A stretch of DNA of 64,000 nt from Bartonella henselae str. Houston-1. Its GTDB lineage: Bacteria > Pseudomonadota > Alphaproteobacteria > Rhizobiales > Rhizobiaceae. The position numbers were made by a program, and so were the translations under genes. The stretch lies in contig NC_005956.1 of NCBI RefSeq assembly GCF_000046705.1, forward strand, positions 1,833,001-1,897,000. The letters run 5' to 3'. The notes beneath the pieces are model-generated. The model ran no database searches, had not been told where the DNA came from, and saw only the letters and a list, made by a program, of their open reading frames with translations. Positions 36,043-45,847 of the stretch are shown piece after piece. The first letter of the stretch is position 1; every line of letters begins with the position of its first letter.

Positions 36043-37308
36043 TCAAATCCAATCTGGAACATAATCACAGCCTATCAATTGTGCATAATCAAGACGTGGA
36101 CGAATAACCGCATAACGCGTATCCTGAACGAGAACTTCTGGCACCAAAAGTCGGCTATTATAAGTGCTTGCCATCACAGCACCGTAAGCACCAGCCTCCA
36201 TAATGGCTAAAAGATCACCTGTCGCCAAGGTCGGTACACGACGATCTAATGCTAGATAATCACCGGTTTCACAAACTGCACCAACAATATCTGCTTTCAT
36301 AAGTAATGCATCTTTTGATGCTTGTTCCACAAGTAGTACATTTTGCCAAGCATCATAGAGTGTTGGACGCATAAGATCATTCATTGCCGCATCCACAATA
36401 ACAAAATTGCGTCCATTCCCTCTTTTTAAGTAGAGAACAGAGGTCACCAACACGCCAGCATCGCCGACAATACTGCGCCCAGGCTCCAGGATAATATGAA
36501 TCCCTAAAGGCGCAATATGCTTCCTTACAAGTGCTGCATAATCAGAAAGAGATGGTACTGAATGATGTTCATTCCCATAGTCAATACCAAGACCGCCCCC
36601 AATATCGATATGGGTAAGTGCATAGCCATGACTCCTTAACTGACGCACAAAATCTGCAACAATAAGAAATGCATCTTCAAACGGTTTCAGATCACAGATC
36701 TGACTGCCAATATGCATATCTACCCCACACACCTGAATGCCTGGTAATTGAGCTGCTTTTTTATATACATCCCACGCCAAAGACAGTGGAATACCAAATT
36801 TATTTTCAGATTTCCCCGTTGTAATTTTTCTATGAGTCCTTGCATCTACATCTGGATTAATGCGCAATGAAACGCGTGCTGTTTTTGAAAGCGCAACAGC
36901 ACATACCGAAAGTTGTTCAAGTTCAGGCTCTGATTCAACGTTAAAACAGTAAATATCGTGTGCAAGAGCAAAATCTATCTCCTTTACTGTTTTGCCAACA
37001 CCAGAATAAACAATACGATGAGCAGGAATACCAGCAGCAAGTGCGCGTCGCAATTCACCTTCTGAAACCACATCAGCTCCCGCTCCGTTTGCCGCTAAAA
37101 GCCGTAACACTGCTTGATTAGAATTAGCCTTAACTGCATAAGCAATCAAGCTAGGCATATCCAGAAAGGCGTTTTGATAGTCTTTAAAATTTGTCACCAC
37201 TGCACTGGCTGAATAACAATAAAAAGGTGTTCCCACATCCTGCGCCAATGCAGAAAGAGAAAGACCTTCAGCGTGAAGGACACCCTGATTATAAGAAAAA
37301 AAACGCAT
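36043..37308 (-). CDS. lysA: Diaminopimelate decarboxylase
   Basis: PLP enzyme of fold type III making L-lysine from meso-diaminopimelate, 421 residues. The PLP lysine is Lys60 in IAYAVKANSN. HIGSQI (about 200) and the glycine-rich DIGGGLGIDYG phosphate-binding loop follow. EPGRSIVGDAGV and the CETGDYLA cysteine segment of the second subunit's active site complete it. The ribosome-binding site AGAGG overlaps the stop codon of lptM, 8 nt upstream, so the genes are translationally close. The intact gene implies that lysine synthesis is kept. Confidence 0.97.
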   Translation of the reverse strand: MRFFSYNQGVLHAEGLSLSALAQDVGTPFYCYSASAVVTNFKDYQNAFLDMPSLIAYAVKANSNQAVLRLLAANGAGADVVSEGELRRALAAGIPAHRIVYSGVGKTVKEIDFALAHDIYCFNVESEPELEQLSVCAVALSKTARVSLRINPDVDARTHRKITTGKSENKFGIPLSLAWDVYKKAAQLPGIQVCGVDMHIGSQICDLKPFEDAFLIVADFVRQLRSHGYALTHIDIGGGLGIDYGNEHHSVPSLSDYAALVRKHIAPLGIHIILEPGRSIVGDAGVLVTSVLYLKRGNGRNFVIVDAAMNDLMRPTLYDAWQNVLLVEQASKDALLMKADIVGAVCETGDYLALDRRVPTLATGDLLAIMEAGAYGAVMASTYNSRLLVPEVLVQDTRYAVIRPRLDYAQLIGCDYVPDWI

Positions 37309-37316
37309 AAAAACCT

Positions 37317-37496
37317 CTACTGTATCAATCGGTCGAGAATAAAAGGTTTATCTAATTTGTTTTTGGAAGAAAATGTCTCTTGCGTCGTTTTCTCTATCAT
37401 TGAAGAAGGCAATTCTAAGGCACCTTTCCGTCCGCATCCAACGACAACAACACTCCAAAAAAGGACAATCATCAAACTCTTTACAATAATCTTCAT
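37317..37496 (-). CDS. lptM: Small lipoprotein LptM
   Basis: A 59-codon gene directly upstream of lysA. It starts MKIIVKSLMIVLFW and carries a lipobox VVVGC with Cys21, followed by GRKGALELP, the hallmark of the LptM (formerly YifL) outer-membrane lipoproteins that help maturation of the LptD/LptE lipopolysaccharide translocon. The gene order argH-lptM-lysA is widely conserved; here argH is missing on the upstream side. The ATG at 37496 follows AGAAGG. The rest of the protein is short and polar, as in the family. Confidence 0.85.
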   Translation of the reverse strand: MKIIVKSLMIVLFWSVVVVGCGRKGALELPSSMIEKTTQETFSSKNKLDKPFILDRLIQ

Positions 37497-37968
37497 ATGC
37501 CTTCTTTTCTCATATCGGTCTCTTTTTTTATTGTTTGGTTAAAATAAAACCATTCAAATGATGATAAGACGTTTCTCCAACCAAGCAATTTGACGAAAGT
37601 CTTTTGAATACACCATAGACAAACACTCTGCTACAAAATCAATCAATTTGTTCAACAAGACCACAAATATTCATAAAAACATTTTCGGCTTTTATGAAAA
37701 AATAAATGAATTTGTTTTTATCTTTTGATGAACAATTTTTAAATCATGAGAATTTTTTTATAATCAAATTGCGAAATGTTTCTCATTTACGCTAACATCA
37801 CCGCATAAGAAAATGAACTTTCAATATCTTATAAATAAAGTCTCTGATCAAAATCAACTGAAGCATTTATCTTTTATAATTGCATCGCCCCCAGCGCTTA
37901 CCACCTCATAGTTGATTTTTAAATTTCTTATCCATTATACTTTAAAACTCTCCATAAAAAGGAAAAAA
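37497..37968. other. Spacer where argH would be expected
   Basis: About 470 nt of AT-rich DNA between minus-strand lptM and plus-strand tlpA. In rhizobia and Brucella argH (argininosuccinate lyase) lies here. No ArgH motif can be read in any frame. The stretch presumably holds divergent promoters for lptM-lysA and tlpA. Confidence 0.5.
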
Positions 37969-38670
37969 ATGATGATTCATCAAAATATCACCAGCCTTAA
38001 AAAGAAGAAGAGAAAAACACGCATCTTCATCGCATGCTTTTTTGTTGCGGTAATCTTAGTTGGTATAGGCTTATACATAACAAAAGAACCTCATGACAAA
38101 AGAACGCCTTTTTTTACCAACTTCATTTCAAGAGAAAATACCGGAAAATTACAAGAAGAAAAAATGGTAGCGATAAAAAAAGCTGCGAAAGGCTTTTTTT
38201 CCCACCTGCGTTTTGCTGATACACCCTCAGACATGAACCAACTTTCTTTTAAGGATCTACAAGGAAAAGACCATAAACTCAGCGAATTTACAGGAAAACC
38301 GATGCTCATCAATCTATGGGCTATTTGGTGCCTACCCTGCCGTACGGAAATGCCAGAATTAGCACAATTAAAACGTGAACTAGGTGGAAAAAATTTCGAT
38401 GTCATAGCTATTAATATCGATCAAGCTGCTTCTCCTGAAAAAATTCAGCAATTTTTACAGAATATTAATGCTGATAACTTGCTTTATTATCGCGATGAAA
38501 CAATGTCTATTTTCAACAACGTAAGAAAACAAGGGCTCGCTTTAGGATTGCCCATAACGTTTCTAATCGATAAAAATGGTCACCTTATTGCTTCATTTAA
38601 TGGCGCAGCCCCATGGGCCAATGACGATGCCAAAGCACTTATAAAAGCTGTCATAAAAGAAGCACAATAA
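37969..38670 (+). CDS. tlpA: Thiol:disulfide interchange protein TlpA
   Basis: Membrane-anchored periplasmic thioredoxin-fold reductant, used in rhizobia for cytochrome oxidase (copper site) maturation. From ATG 37969 (after AAAAAGGAAAAAA) the protein has 233 residues: a basic start, one transmembrane helix (about 19-37, IFIACFFVAVILVGIGLYI) and a thioredoxin domain with the active site WCLPC (Cys121, Cys124). FDVIAINIDQ and a cis-proline segment (LGLPITFLID) follow. Together with the SURF1 gene it points to aerobic oxidase assembly. It ends one base before the convergent DUF188 gene. Confidence 0.92.
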   Translation: MMIHQNITSLKKKKRKTRIFIACFFVAVILVGIGLYITKEPHDKRTPFFTNFISRENTGKLQEEKMVAIKKAAKGFFSHLRFADTPSDMNQLSFKDLQGKDHKLSEFTGKPMLINLWAIWCLPCRTEMPELAQLKRELGGKNFDVIAINIDQAASPEKIQQFLQNINADNLLYYRDETMSIFNNVRKQGLALGLPITFLIDKNGHLIASFNGAAPWANDDAKALIKAVIKEAQ

Positions 38671-38671
38671 T

Positions 38672-39166
38672 CTAATAACCGCACCTTTTTAAACGTTGTA
38701 CAGCTAAATCTAGTGCCGATAAAAAAGCAGAACGGTCTTTGCAACAAAAAGGACGGGGGCTACTTATAACTTTACCTTGTCCTCGCAAATCGTTCATAAG
38801 ATTGCGCAGCGCCAAAACGTGACCGATGGAGCTTGCATCAAAAGTACGGCCAGTTGGAGAAAGACAAACACCACCCGCACGCACAACCCGTGCGGCTAAA
38901 GGAATATCACTGGTAATAACAATACTAGCCTCCTGCACATGTTCTACAATCCAATCATCAGCAGAATCAAATTTGTCAGAAACAACTACCCTTTCAAGAA
39001 GCGCTTCATCTGGAAGAGGAAAAAAACGATTCGCTACAACAAATGTTTTAAGCTGATAACGATTCATAACACGATAAATTTCAGTTTTTACAGGACAAGA
39101 ATCAGCATCAATCAACAAAGTGATGGCTGGTTTTTTTCGTGTTTTCGTCTCTTGGCTTTCACACAA
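38672..39166 (-). CDS. YaiI/YqxD (DUF188) family protein
   Basis: A 164-residue DUF188 protein with the family start LLIDADSCPVKTEIYRV (17-33), KFDSADDWIVEH (64-75) and GVCLSPTGRTFDASSIG. The fold is PIN/NYN-like, so a nuclease role is possible but unproved. No ATG exists near the expected start. TTG 39166 is the likely initiator, although no ribosome-binding site is obvious. It lies 12 nt after the YihY gene and is probably cotranscribed with it. Confidence 0.88.
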   Translation of the reverse strand: MCESQETKTRKKPAITLLIDADSCPVKTEIYRVMNRYQLKTFVVANRFFPLPDEALLERVVVSDKFDSADDWIVEHVQEASIVITSDIPLAARVVRAGGVCLSPTGRTFDASSIGHVLALRNLMNDLRGQGKVISSPRPFCCKDRSAFLSALDLAVQRLKRCGY

Positions 39167-39178
39167 AAATAAGTTCTT

Positions 39179-40033
39179 TCATTCATCCGAATGGTGCAAA
39201 TAATTGCGATAAAACATTATCGCTGCATTTATTTCGCCTCCAAGAATAAAAATAGCGCTTAAAATGTAAAGAAAAATAATAGCAACCATAATAGATGCTA
39301 ATCCCGCATAGGTAGAAATATAATCAAACATTGTCAAATACTGCGCAAAAGCAAGAGAAGCCATAAACCACACCGACATTGTCACCACGATTCCTGGTAA
39401 AACATCTATAAATTTGCGTCGCTCCGCTGGGAGCCATTTATGAACAATCAAAAGACTTACAAATAAAACAACTGCTGCGATTATATAACGCCAAAGACGA
39501 ATAACACCAATATATTCAGTAATGAAAAAAGAATGATCTTGCATAATTTTGATGATCAAAGGTGCTAAAATCAACAAAAAGCTGATCACGACAAGACCAA
39601 AAGCCCCAAGGATCACAAAAAACAAACTTTGAAAGCGACAAAACAACAAACTACGTCGATCAACAACACGGTAAGCTTTATTCAAAGCCGTACGCAAAGC
39701 CTCTACCCCATTAGAGGCAAAATAAGCTGCCCCAATGACAGAAACCGTCAACACACCTCTTCGTTGAATAGTTAAAACATTGACAATGTCTTGAGATAAA
39801 GGCTCTGCAATAACATCTGGCAATAATTGCAAAAGCGCTTTAATTTTTTGCGGTGTATATGTAAAAGCACCAATAAAACTAGCAAGAGATGCGCCAAAAA
39901 TAAAAAAAGGAAACAACGCTAAAAGTCCTGACAGGGCGACATGGCTTGCAAAAGCACTTCCATTATCACGCCAATAATGGCTTACTGCATCCACAAGAAT
40001 ACGGTAGCTATACCAAAAGATACGTTTTAACAA
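39179..40033 (-). CDS. YihY/BrkB family inner-membrane protein
   Basis: A 284-residue member of the YihY/virulence factor BrkB family. About six transmembrane helices are visible. Characteristic segments are DNGSAFASHVALSGLLALFPF (24-44, split by a family motif), ISTYAGLASIMVAIIFLYI and the closing LGGEINAAI. Despite the BrkB name, RNase activity is not established for the family. It probably starts at TTG 40033, since no ATG precedes the conserved region. DUF188 is next in the operon. Confidence 0.88.
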   Translation of the reverse strand: MLKRIFWYSYRILVDAVSHYWRDNGSAFASHVALSGLLALFPFFIFGASLASFIGAFTYTPQKIKALLQLLPDVIAEPLSQDIVNVLTIQRRGVLTVSVIGAAYFASNGVEALRTALNKAYRVVDRRSLLFCRFQSLFFVILGAFGLVVISFLLILAPLIIKIMQDHSFFITEYIGVIRLWRYIIAAVVLFVSLLIVHKWLPAERRKFIDVLPGIVVTMSVWFMASLAFAQYLTMFDYISTYAGLASIMVAIIFLYILSAIFILGGEINAAIMFYRNYLHHSDE

Positions 40034-41204
40034 ATCTTAATACTTTCTGGAAAAATCCTTCTTTAGTCTATCCAAGCTTTATAAAAATCACCAAGGATCT
40101 AAAAAATAAACATTTTCCATGTATAAAGGGCAGTAATCCACACGGTCAAGCTTTAACTTTATATCAAAATAAAAGAGAATGAAGCAAAAAATTTTGCTCA
40201 TCAAGAACCAAAAACAATAAGATTAGTACACGCTAACTGTCGATATTTTTGATAAAACAGAGGCACGCACCTATAAACCACACCAAACGACATTTGACTC
40301 TTACCGCAAACTTGGAGATACGCCCTAAGATGTCTTTACAAGGAGTCATATTATATAAATATAAAAAATTAATATATTATATTGTTTTATTTTGTTTGAA
40401 TCCTCTTAAGAATCCACACTTTAATACGTGTTTTAATAAAAGATTGCCACATATGAACAGAACATAAAAAGCAAATCATAATGCAATTATTTGAAGCATA
40501 TAAGCATTCAAATGAAATGCAAAACAGCTATCATCATAACAGTTCATAATATATTTTATTATAAACTCGATAGTCACTGTTAAGATCTAATCTTTTGAAA
40601 TTATCAATAACATAAATCACATGTGTTCAAAGAGCACATTTTAATGATGAGATTATTAATTGTATGAAATGATAAATTTAAAGAATGGTATAGTTTTTGC
40701 TAAAAAAGTAACGAAATCTTAAGCGATCATTTTTCCAAATATTTCGCAAAATTTCTATCTTTTATAGAAACCTTAGATCACAATCTTAAGGAGATAATTG
40801 TTTGAAACTATCAATCAGATGAATTGTATATATTTAAAGAAAAATAAGGCAATATTTTTTATATGAATGAAATTACGTTATCATTTATTTTTTTTAACTA
40901 ACATTATTATAACCACAGTATTTTTTCACCGGAGTAGGAAATAAAAATGGGTAATAACAATCATAATGTTATACCTTATGAAATCTAAAGCCTTTTAATG
41001 GCATCAAAAGTAATTTCTTTCAAACGCAATAGAGATGATACATTCTCTCACACTGCAACCTATCACGTTCTTTAACAGGTACAGACCACGGATAATATCA
41101 AGACCTTTGTTCAGTCAACTCGCATACTTTCTTAAAAATATATCTTTACACACCCCTAACCTCATTTCTCAGCATTATCTATGAATCGTATAACTATAAT
41201 ACCG
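40034..41204. other. Long AT-rich gene-free stretch
   Basis: I see no supported gene. Two stretches resemble each other (near 40580-40620 and 40770-40830, sharing AATCTT and TTTGAAA(T/C)TATCAAT), so an old duplication is possible. At 40947 an ATG with an excellent ribosome-binding site (GGAGTAGGAAATAAAA) opens a frame that stops after 13 codons (MGNNNHNVIPYEI). It looks like the preserved translation start of a lost gene. Confidence 0.45.
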
Positions 41205-41345
41205 TCTGAGCTCCTCCATCCTCATGCTTATAAAAGCCAAAGACCAACGCCATTATTATAGCGTTTAACGTTTTTAGTGCTGAATGTGCTGAATGTTTGT
41301 TTCAACAAGAAAATTAATGATTTATAATGATAAATCAATAAGTTG
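41205..41345 (+). repeat. Possible remnant of the dispersed repeat, copy I
   Basis: A weak copy. It shows GCTTATAAAAGCCAAAGACCAACG and TATAGCGTTTAACG, in the position of CTTCATAAGCGTAAAGAGGGTGATG and TTTTACGCTATACC of copy B. TGCTGAATGTTTGTTTCAACAAG follows (compare TGATGAATGTTTGTTTAAACAGG), then TGATTTATAATGATAAATCAATAAG, which recalls the outer end of copy C. Assignment is by eye only. Confidence 0.35.
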
Positions 41346-41543
41346 CCTCTAAGGCATCCTATATCTTAGAGTGCCAAGTATAACCATCTGTCCGAGCCCT
41401 TGCCTACATCCAAGCAATTTCCCATTTTCTTTATCGCAATCGATAACTGAAAATAAAGTTAGCACGTTCAACACGTGAAGAGAAAACTTCTTATGGATTT
41501 CTAGAAAAAATCAGCAAAATTTAATAAAAAAAATCCCTTATTT

Positions 41544-42476
41544 TTACGTGCTTTCTTTAGAAACACTTTGACGTCCAAAATCAGGAGCATCAATTTCCTG
41601 CCCTGCCTCAATGATATTACGGCGAACAGCACGCGTACGCGTAAAAAAATTAAACAGTGTCTCCCCATCTCCCATACGAATTGCTTGTTCTAAAAAAGAA
41701 AGTCCTTCACTAAAACGGTTCAACATTTCTAAAATAGCATCCTTATTATGCAAACAAATATCGCGCCACATAACGGGATCAGAAGAAGCCAAACGGGTAA
41801 AATCACGAAAACCTGAAGCGGAATAAGCAATAACTTCTGAATTCGTCACCTTTTCTAAATCACTCGCCGTTCCAACAGTATTATAAGCAATTAAATGCGG
41901 CAAATGAGAAACAATAGCCAAAACAAGGTCATGATGTTTAGCATCCATCTTCTCAACACGCGCACCACAAGCTTCCCAAAATGCTGTCAATTGCGCTACA
42001 GCTCCAGCATCACTTTCAGCCAAAGGCGTTAAAATACACCAACGATTCATAAACAAATCAGCAAAACCAGCATCCGGTCCTGAATATTCTGTTCCAGCAA
42101 TCGGATGACCAGGAATAAAATGAACTGTTTTTGGCAATAAAGGTGCCATTTCTGCAATAACCAACGCTTTTGTAGAACCAACATCACTCACAATCGCTCC
42201 AGGTTTTAAATGATCATGAAGTGATTTTGCCACTTGCGCACTGGCTCCTACAGGAACAGAAAGAATAACCAAATCGGCTCCTTCAACAGCTTCTGCCTTA
42301 TCCGTGGTATAAAAATCCCCAAGTTGCAATTCGCGTGCTCTTATCAGCGTTTCTTGACGACGCGTTGCAATAGAAATATGAGCCGCAAGATTATTCTTTT
42401 TAATGACTCTTGCTAAAGAAGACCCAATCAGACCGATTCCAATGAGTGCTATTTTTTCAAACTGAACATCGAGCAT
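41544..42476 (-). CDS. tyrC: Prephenate/arogenate dehydrogenase
   Basis: A 310-residue NAD(P)-dependent dehydrogenase of the TyrA/TyrC family, for the oxidative decarboxylation step of tyrosine synthesis. It has the Rossmann motif IALIGIGLIGSSLA (9-22), then DVGSTKA (about 97-103) and HFIPGHPIAGTEYSG (117-131) with the catalytic histidine. HLPHLIAYNTVG and GFRDFTRLASSDPVMWRDI complete the signature. It uses prephenate made by the chorismate mutase at 14 kb. The hisC aminotransferase that precedes it in many relatives is absent from the upstream spacer. Confidence 0.92.
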   Translation of the reverse strand: MLDVQFEKIALIGIGLIGSSLARVIKKNNLAAHISIATRRQETLIRARELQLGDFYTTDKAEAVEGADLVILSVPVGASAQVAKSLHDHLKPGAIVSDVGSTKALVIAEMAPLLPKTVHFIPGHPIAGTEYSGPDAGFADLFMNRWCILTPLAESDAGAVAQLTAFWEACGARVEKMDAKHHDLVLAIVSHLPHLIAYNTVGTASDLEKVTNSEVIAYSASGFRDFTRLASSDPVMWRDICLHNKDAILEMLNRFSEGLSFLEQAIRMGDGETLFNFFTRTRAVRRNIIEAGQEIDAPDFGRQSVSKEST

Positions 42477-43042
42477 TTTTTACCTTTAAAAACTCTTTGA
42501 AAACAATAACAAAGCCACAAGTGGTCTCTTGTTTATTCAAGAGTTATGTATCAAACATTTAAAAAACCACAACCGACAAAAGAAAATGGAATAATAAAAT
42601 CATGCGCCTCCCAATCATCATCTGCGCAAGCTAGTAACAGATTCCTTTTATTTGGAAAATGTACTTCCAAATGAGTGATAAAACGTAACATCAAACTCTA
42701 AATTTTTTAATTCATTGCTTACAAGCATGCGTCACTGCATAAAATACAAATGCTTTTCATAAATTTTCAATCAATAATAATAACCACTTTGCAAAAAATA
42801 CCACCAGTTTTATTCCAAAAAATTCTCTAGAATGTAAGAAAATACCAAGCCTTTTTGGCAAAATCTTAGAATTATATCGTTTAAAAATCCTAAGGTGATG
42901 ATAATTAAAACAATTTTTTACATTCTGGAAATTTCTTTAAACACTCGTGCAAAAAGATACCGTGATTCTAAAAACATTTTTTTCTTCACTACGATGCTAT
43001 AAATCAAGCAAATATGAGGAAAATTCACTTTTCCAACCAAGT
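42477..43042. other. Spacer between holA and tyrC
   Basis: About 560 nt of AT-rich DNA without a supported gene, RNA or repeat. It should contain the tyrC promoter on the minus strand. Confidence 0.4.
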
Positions 43043-44095
43043 TCAATATTTTAAAGCAGTCATTTGGCGCCGCGCAACAATTGCTAGTCTCAACAAAGCT
43101 TGACGAATAATAGCTTCACCCAAAAGCGGATTTTTACGACTCTCTAAAACAGCATGTTGGATTCGTTCCATGGCATAAGAAATTTGTTCTCTTCCCCAAT
43201 AACTCAAAGCACGTTCAATGGTTTTTTTCCGCTGAAAAAAAATCGGCGGTTGCGCTTGAGAAATCGCTGTAAACATATTTTTACCCTCAACATCTATTTG
43301 ATAACGCAAAATCTGTAATTGCTGAAAATGTCTTTGCGCAGTACTCAAAATAAAAAAAAGTGCGCCTTGCAGTGTTGCATATCGGCTAAAATGCGCTTCA
43401 AAACCTGCCACATCTCCTAATAAAACGGTATCGATCACTTCATCTTGAGAAAGCGCACTAACATCGCTCACCACAGCTTTCACATCCTCAAGAATAATAT
43501 GTTTTTTCTCCAAGGTATAAAGACAGAGCTTTTCCAATTCACTACGCGAAACAAGATGATCCCCTCCCAAATGATGAAGCAACCACTTACGTGCATCCAA
43601 AGCAAGGGTCATCTTAAAATGACCCAAAACTTCATCAATTAACGCATCGAGAGCACGAATATCATCCGCAAAACAAGGCAGAGCCATGGCTATCGATGCG
43701 GTCTCAATAATATTTCGGAGCCCTGTTCCTTTTTTGAGATCCCCTGCCTCAATGAGAATAAAACTTTTCTCTGGTGGTTCTTTAATTAAAATCTTAAGTG
43801 CATCAAGGAAGTTTTTTTGATTAGCGCCATTAGACACCCATATCAAACGATCACCCCCCAAAAGAGATAAAGTACGTGCCTCATCTAGCAATCGAGCAGG
43901 ATCTTTATCAATTTCAGCAGCATCCAAACGAACACTGCAAAAAGGATCTTCTACAGCTATCTGCGTGAGCTTAATAAAATGTTGTACACGCTCGCAAACA
44001 AGACCGCGATCCGGTCCGTAAATAAGAACAATAGGAAAAGAACGCGAAAAACGCTTTAGAAAATGATCAACTTCATGCGCTTTTTTCTGAACCAA
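43043..44095 (-). CDS. holA: DNA polymerase III subunit delta
   Basis: The clamp-loader delta subunit that opens the beta clamp, 350 residues. The N-terminus KAHEVDHFL, then FPIVLIYGPDRGLVCERV (20-37), is the family start. GDRLIWVSNG, LIEAGDLKKG and the C-terminal collar domain (LRYQIDVEG, then ILESRKNPLLGEAIIRQ-like residues) follow. It begins at TTG 44095, with GGATTAAT from the preceding gene's end serving as the ribosome-binding site. It lies 4 nt after the ABC ATPase gene. In other Hyphomicrobiales leuS and lptE precede holA, so this neighbourhood is rearranged. Confidence 0.92.
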   Translation of the reverse strand: MVQKKAHEVDHFLKRFSRSFPIVLIYGPDRGLVCERVQHFIKLTQIAVEDPFCSVRLDAAEIDKDPARLLDEARTLSLLGGDRLIWVSNGANQKNFLDALKILIKEPPEKSFILIEAGDLKKGTGLRNIIETASIAMALPCFADDIRALDALIDEVLGHFKMTLALDARKWLLHHLGGDHLVSRSELEKLCLYTLEKKHIILEDVKAVVSDVSALSQDEVIDTVLLGDVAGFEAHFSRYATLQGALFFILSTAQRHFQQLQILRYQIDVEGKNMFTAISQAQPPIFFQRKKTIERALSYWGREQISYAMERIQHAVLESRKNPLLGEAIIRQALLRLAIVARRQMTALKY

Positions 44096-44099
44096 AATA

Positions 44100-44894
44100 T
44101 TAATCCATTAATAGTTCATCATCATCAAGGGCTTCCCCACGCACTTTTTGAAACATACCAATTAAATCGTTGACATTCAAACCTTTACGTTCTTCTTGAC
44201 ACACATCCAAAATCACTTTTCCGTCGTGCAACATCAGTGTGCGATCTCCATGATCAAGAGCTTGACGCATAGAGTGCGTCACCATAATAGTTGTTAATTT
44301 TTTCTCTTCAACGATTTTTTCAGTTAACCGCATCACAAAATCAGCCATTCCTGGATCTAATGCTGAAGTATGTTCATCAAGCAATAAAACATCTGCATAT
44401 GCTAAAGTAGCCATCACAAGACAAACTGCTTGACGTTGTCCACCGGATAAACTGTCCATAGGATTATGGATATACGCTTCAAGACCAATGCCTAATTGAG
44501 CAATTTCATCTCGGAAAAATTGCCGTTTTTCATGATTTAAAGCTGAACGCAAACCACGGCGTTTCCCGCGAAAAGCAGCAAGAGCCAAATTTTCTTCAAT
44601 TGTTAAAGAACCACAGCTTCCCATCAATGAATCTTGAAAAACACAAGCAACCTTCTCAGCTCTCTCACTGACTGATTGCCTGGAAACATTTTGTCCATTA
44701 ATCACCACTTTTCCTGTCGTAGGAAGAATTGCACCTGCCAAAACACTCAGCAAAGTCGATTTACCAGCGCCATTTGACCCAATAACAGTAACAAAACTCC
44801 CTCGATCAATCTTGAGGTTAATATCGATTAAGGCCTGTTTTTCCAACGGCGTTTGCGGTTTAAAAGTGACACCTACATGAGAAAATTCAATCAT
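44100..44894 (-). CDS. ABC transporter ATP-binding protein
   Basis: A 264-residue nucleotide-binding subunit. Walker A is GSNGAGKST (39-47), the signature LSGGQRQ (149-155), and Walker B VLLLDEH (169-175). The aspartate-to-histidine change after Walker B (DEHTSALD) is typical of this transporter type. It overlaps the permease gene by 8 nt and precedes holA by 4 nt. The group belongs to the ABC_sub_bind/TrpXYZ-like importers, some of which take up aromatic amino acids. The substrate here is not known. Confidence 0.92.
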   Translation of the reverse strand: MIEFSHVGVTFKPQTPLEKQALIDINLKIDRGSFVTVIGSNGAGKSTLLSVLAGAILPTTGKVVINGQNVSRQSVSERAEKVACVFQDSLMGSCGSLTIEENLALAAFRGKRRGLRSALNHEKRQFFRDEIAQLGIGLEAYIHNPMDSLSGGQRQAVCLVMATLAYADVLLLDEHTSALDPGMADFVMRLTEKIVEEKKLTTIMVTHSMRQALDHGDRTLMLHDGKVILDVCQEERKGLNVNDLIGMFQKVRGEALDDDELLMD

Positions 44895-45783
44895 GTTTAT
44901 GCCTCCCCCAATAGCGTGGTATTACAAGGGCTGCAACAACTAAAAGTGCAGTAATCAACTGAAGGTCCGTCGACGTATCAATACCAATCCCGTTTGCCTC
45001 AAACGCAAACTGCACAGCAACACGATAAAGGACAGATCCGACAATACAGCTCATAATAATCCAAAAAATATTGCGCGTACGAAAGAGAGTTTCCCCAATA
45101 ATAACCGCCGCTAAACCGAAAACAATCGTACCAGCTCCACCAGTAATATCGGTAGCAATGGCGGTTTGAATATAAAGGGAGCCCCCAAGCGCAACACAGG
45201 CATTGGAAAGACCCATACCAAAATACACCAATGCTGACGTATGAACCCCTTGCGCCGTAGCCATCCGTGGATTAACTCCCATTGCTCTCATAGCAAGACC
45301 TATTTCACTTTCCAAAAACCGCCAGATCAAAAATGCCACCACCAGCAATACAGTACCAACGAAAAGAGGACGCACAAAGATATCAGACAAGCCAAAAAGA
45401 TTATACAAGGGTGTTAAAGCCGTATCAGCAAGTGCCAAGTTAATATTAGACCCTCCCATAATCCCCATAATACGAAGATTAACTGTATAAAGTGCCGACA
45501 TTGTCAAAATGGAAGCCAAAAGATTCAAAATGCCAAAACGCAAATTTAGCAAAGCTGTTAATAAACCCGCTATCATACCTGCACAAAAAGCACATGCCAT
45601 AGCAATCCATGCATTAAAACCCAAAAGAATCAAAACACCACAAACACAGGATCCAAGAAGAAAGGAACCATCAACAGTTAAATCAGGAAAATCCAAAACG
45701 CGAAACGAGAGATAAACCCCTATAGCAACAAATGCATAAATAAGACCTAACTCCACAGCGCCAGAAAACGCAAATATACTCAT
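44887..45783 (-). CDS. ABC transporter permease
   Basis: A 298-residue inner-membrane subunit with about eight or nine hydrophobic segments, of the branched-chain-amino-acid-permease-like fold. Characteristic pieces are FRVLDFPDLTVDGSFLLG (27-44), GLAMRAMGVNPRMA (about 166-179) and GGAGTIVFGLAAVIIGE. It pairs with the downstream ATPase (8-nt overlap) and the upstream binding protein (64 nt away) as a complete importer. Confidence 0.92.
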   Translation of the reverse strand: MSIFAFSGAVELGLIYAFVAIGVYLSFRVLDFPDLTVDGSFLLGSCVCGVLILLGFNAWIAMACAFCAGMIAGLLTALLNLRFGILNLLASILTMSALYTVNLRIMGIMGGSNINLALADTALTPLYNLFGLSDIFVRPLFVGTVLLVVAFLIWRFLESEIGLAMRAMGVNPRMATAQGVHTSALVYFGMGLSNACVALGGSLYIQTAIATDITGGAGTIVFGLAAVIIGETLFRTRNIFWIIMSCIVGSVLYRVAVQFAFEANGIGIDTSTDLQLITALLVVAALVIPRYWGRHKHD

Positions 45784-45847
45784 TCAAAGATCATCCCCAT
45801 AAAAACTTAATGCATTTTTATTGTATCGATATTATATCAATGAAAAA

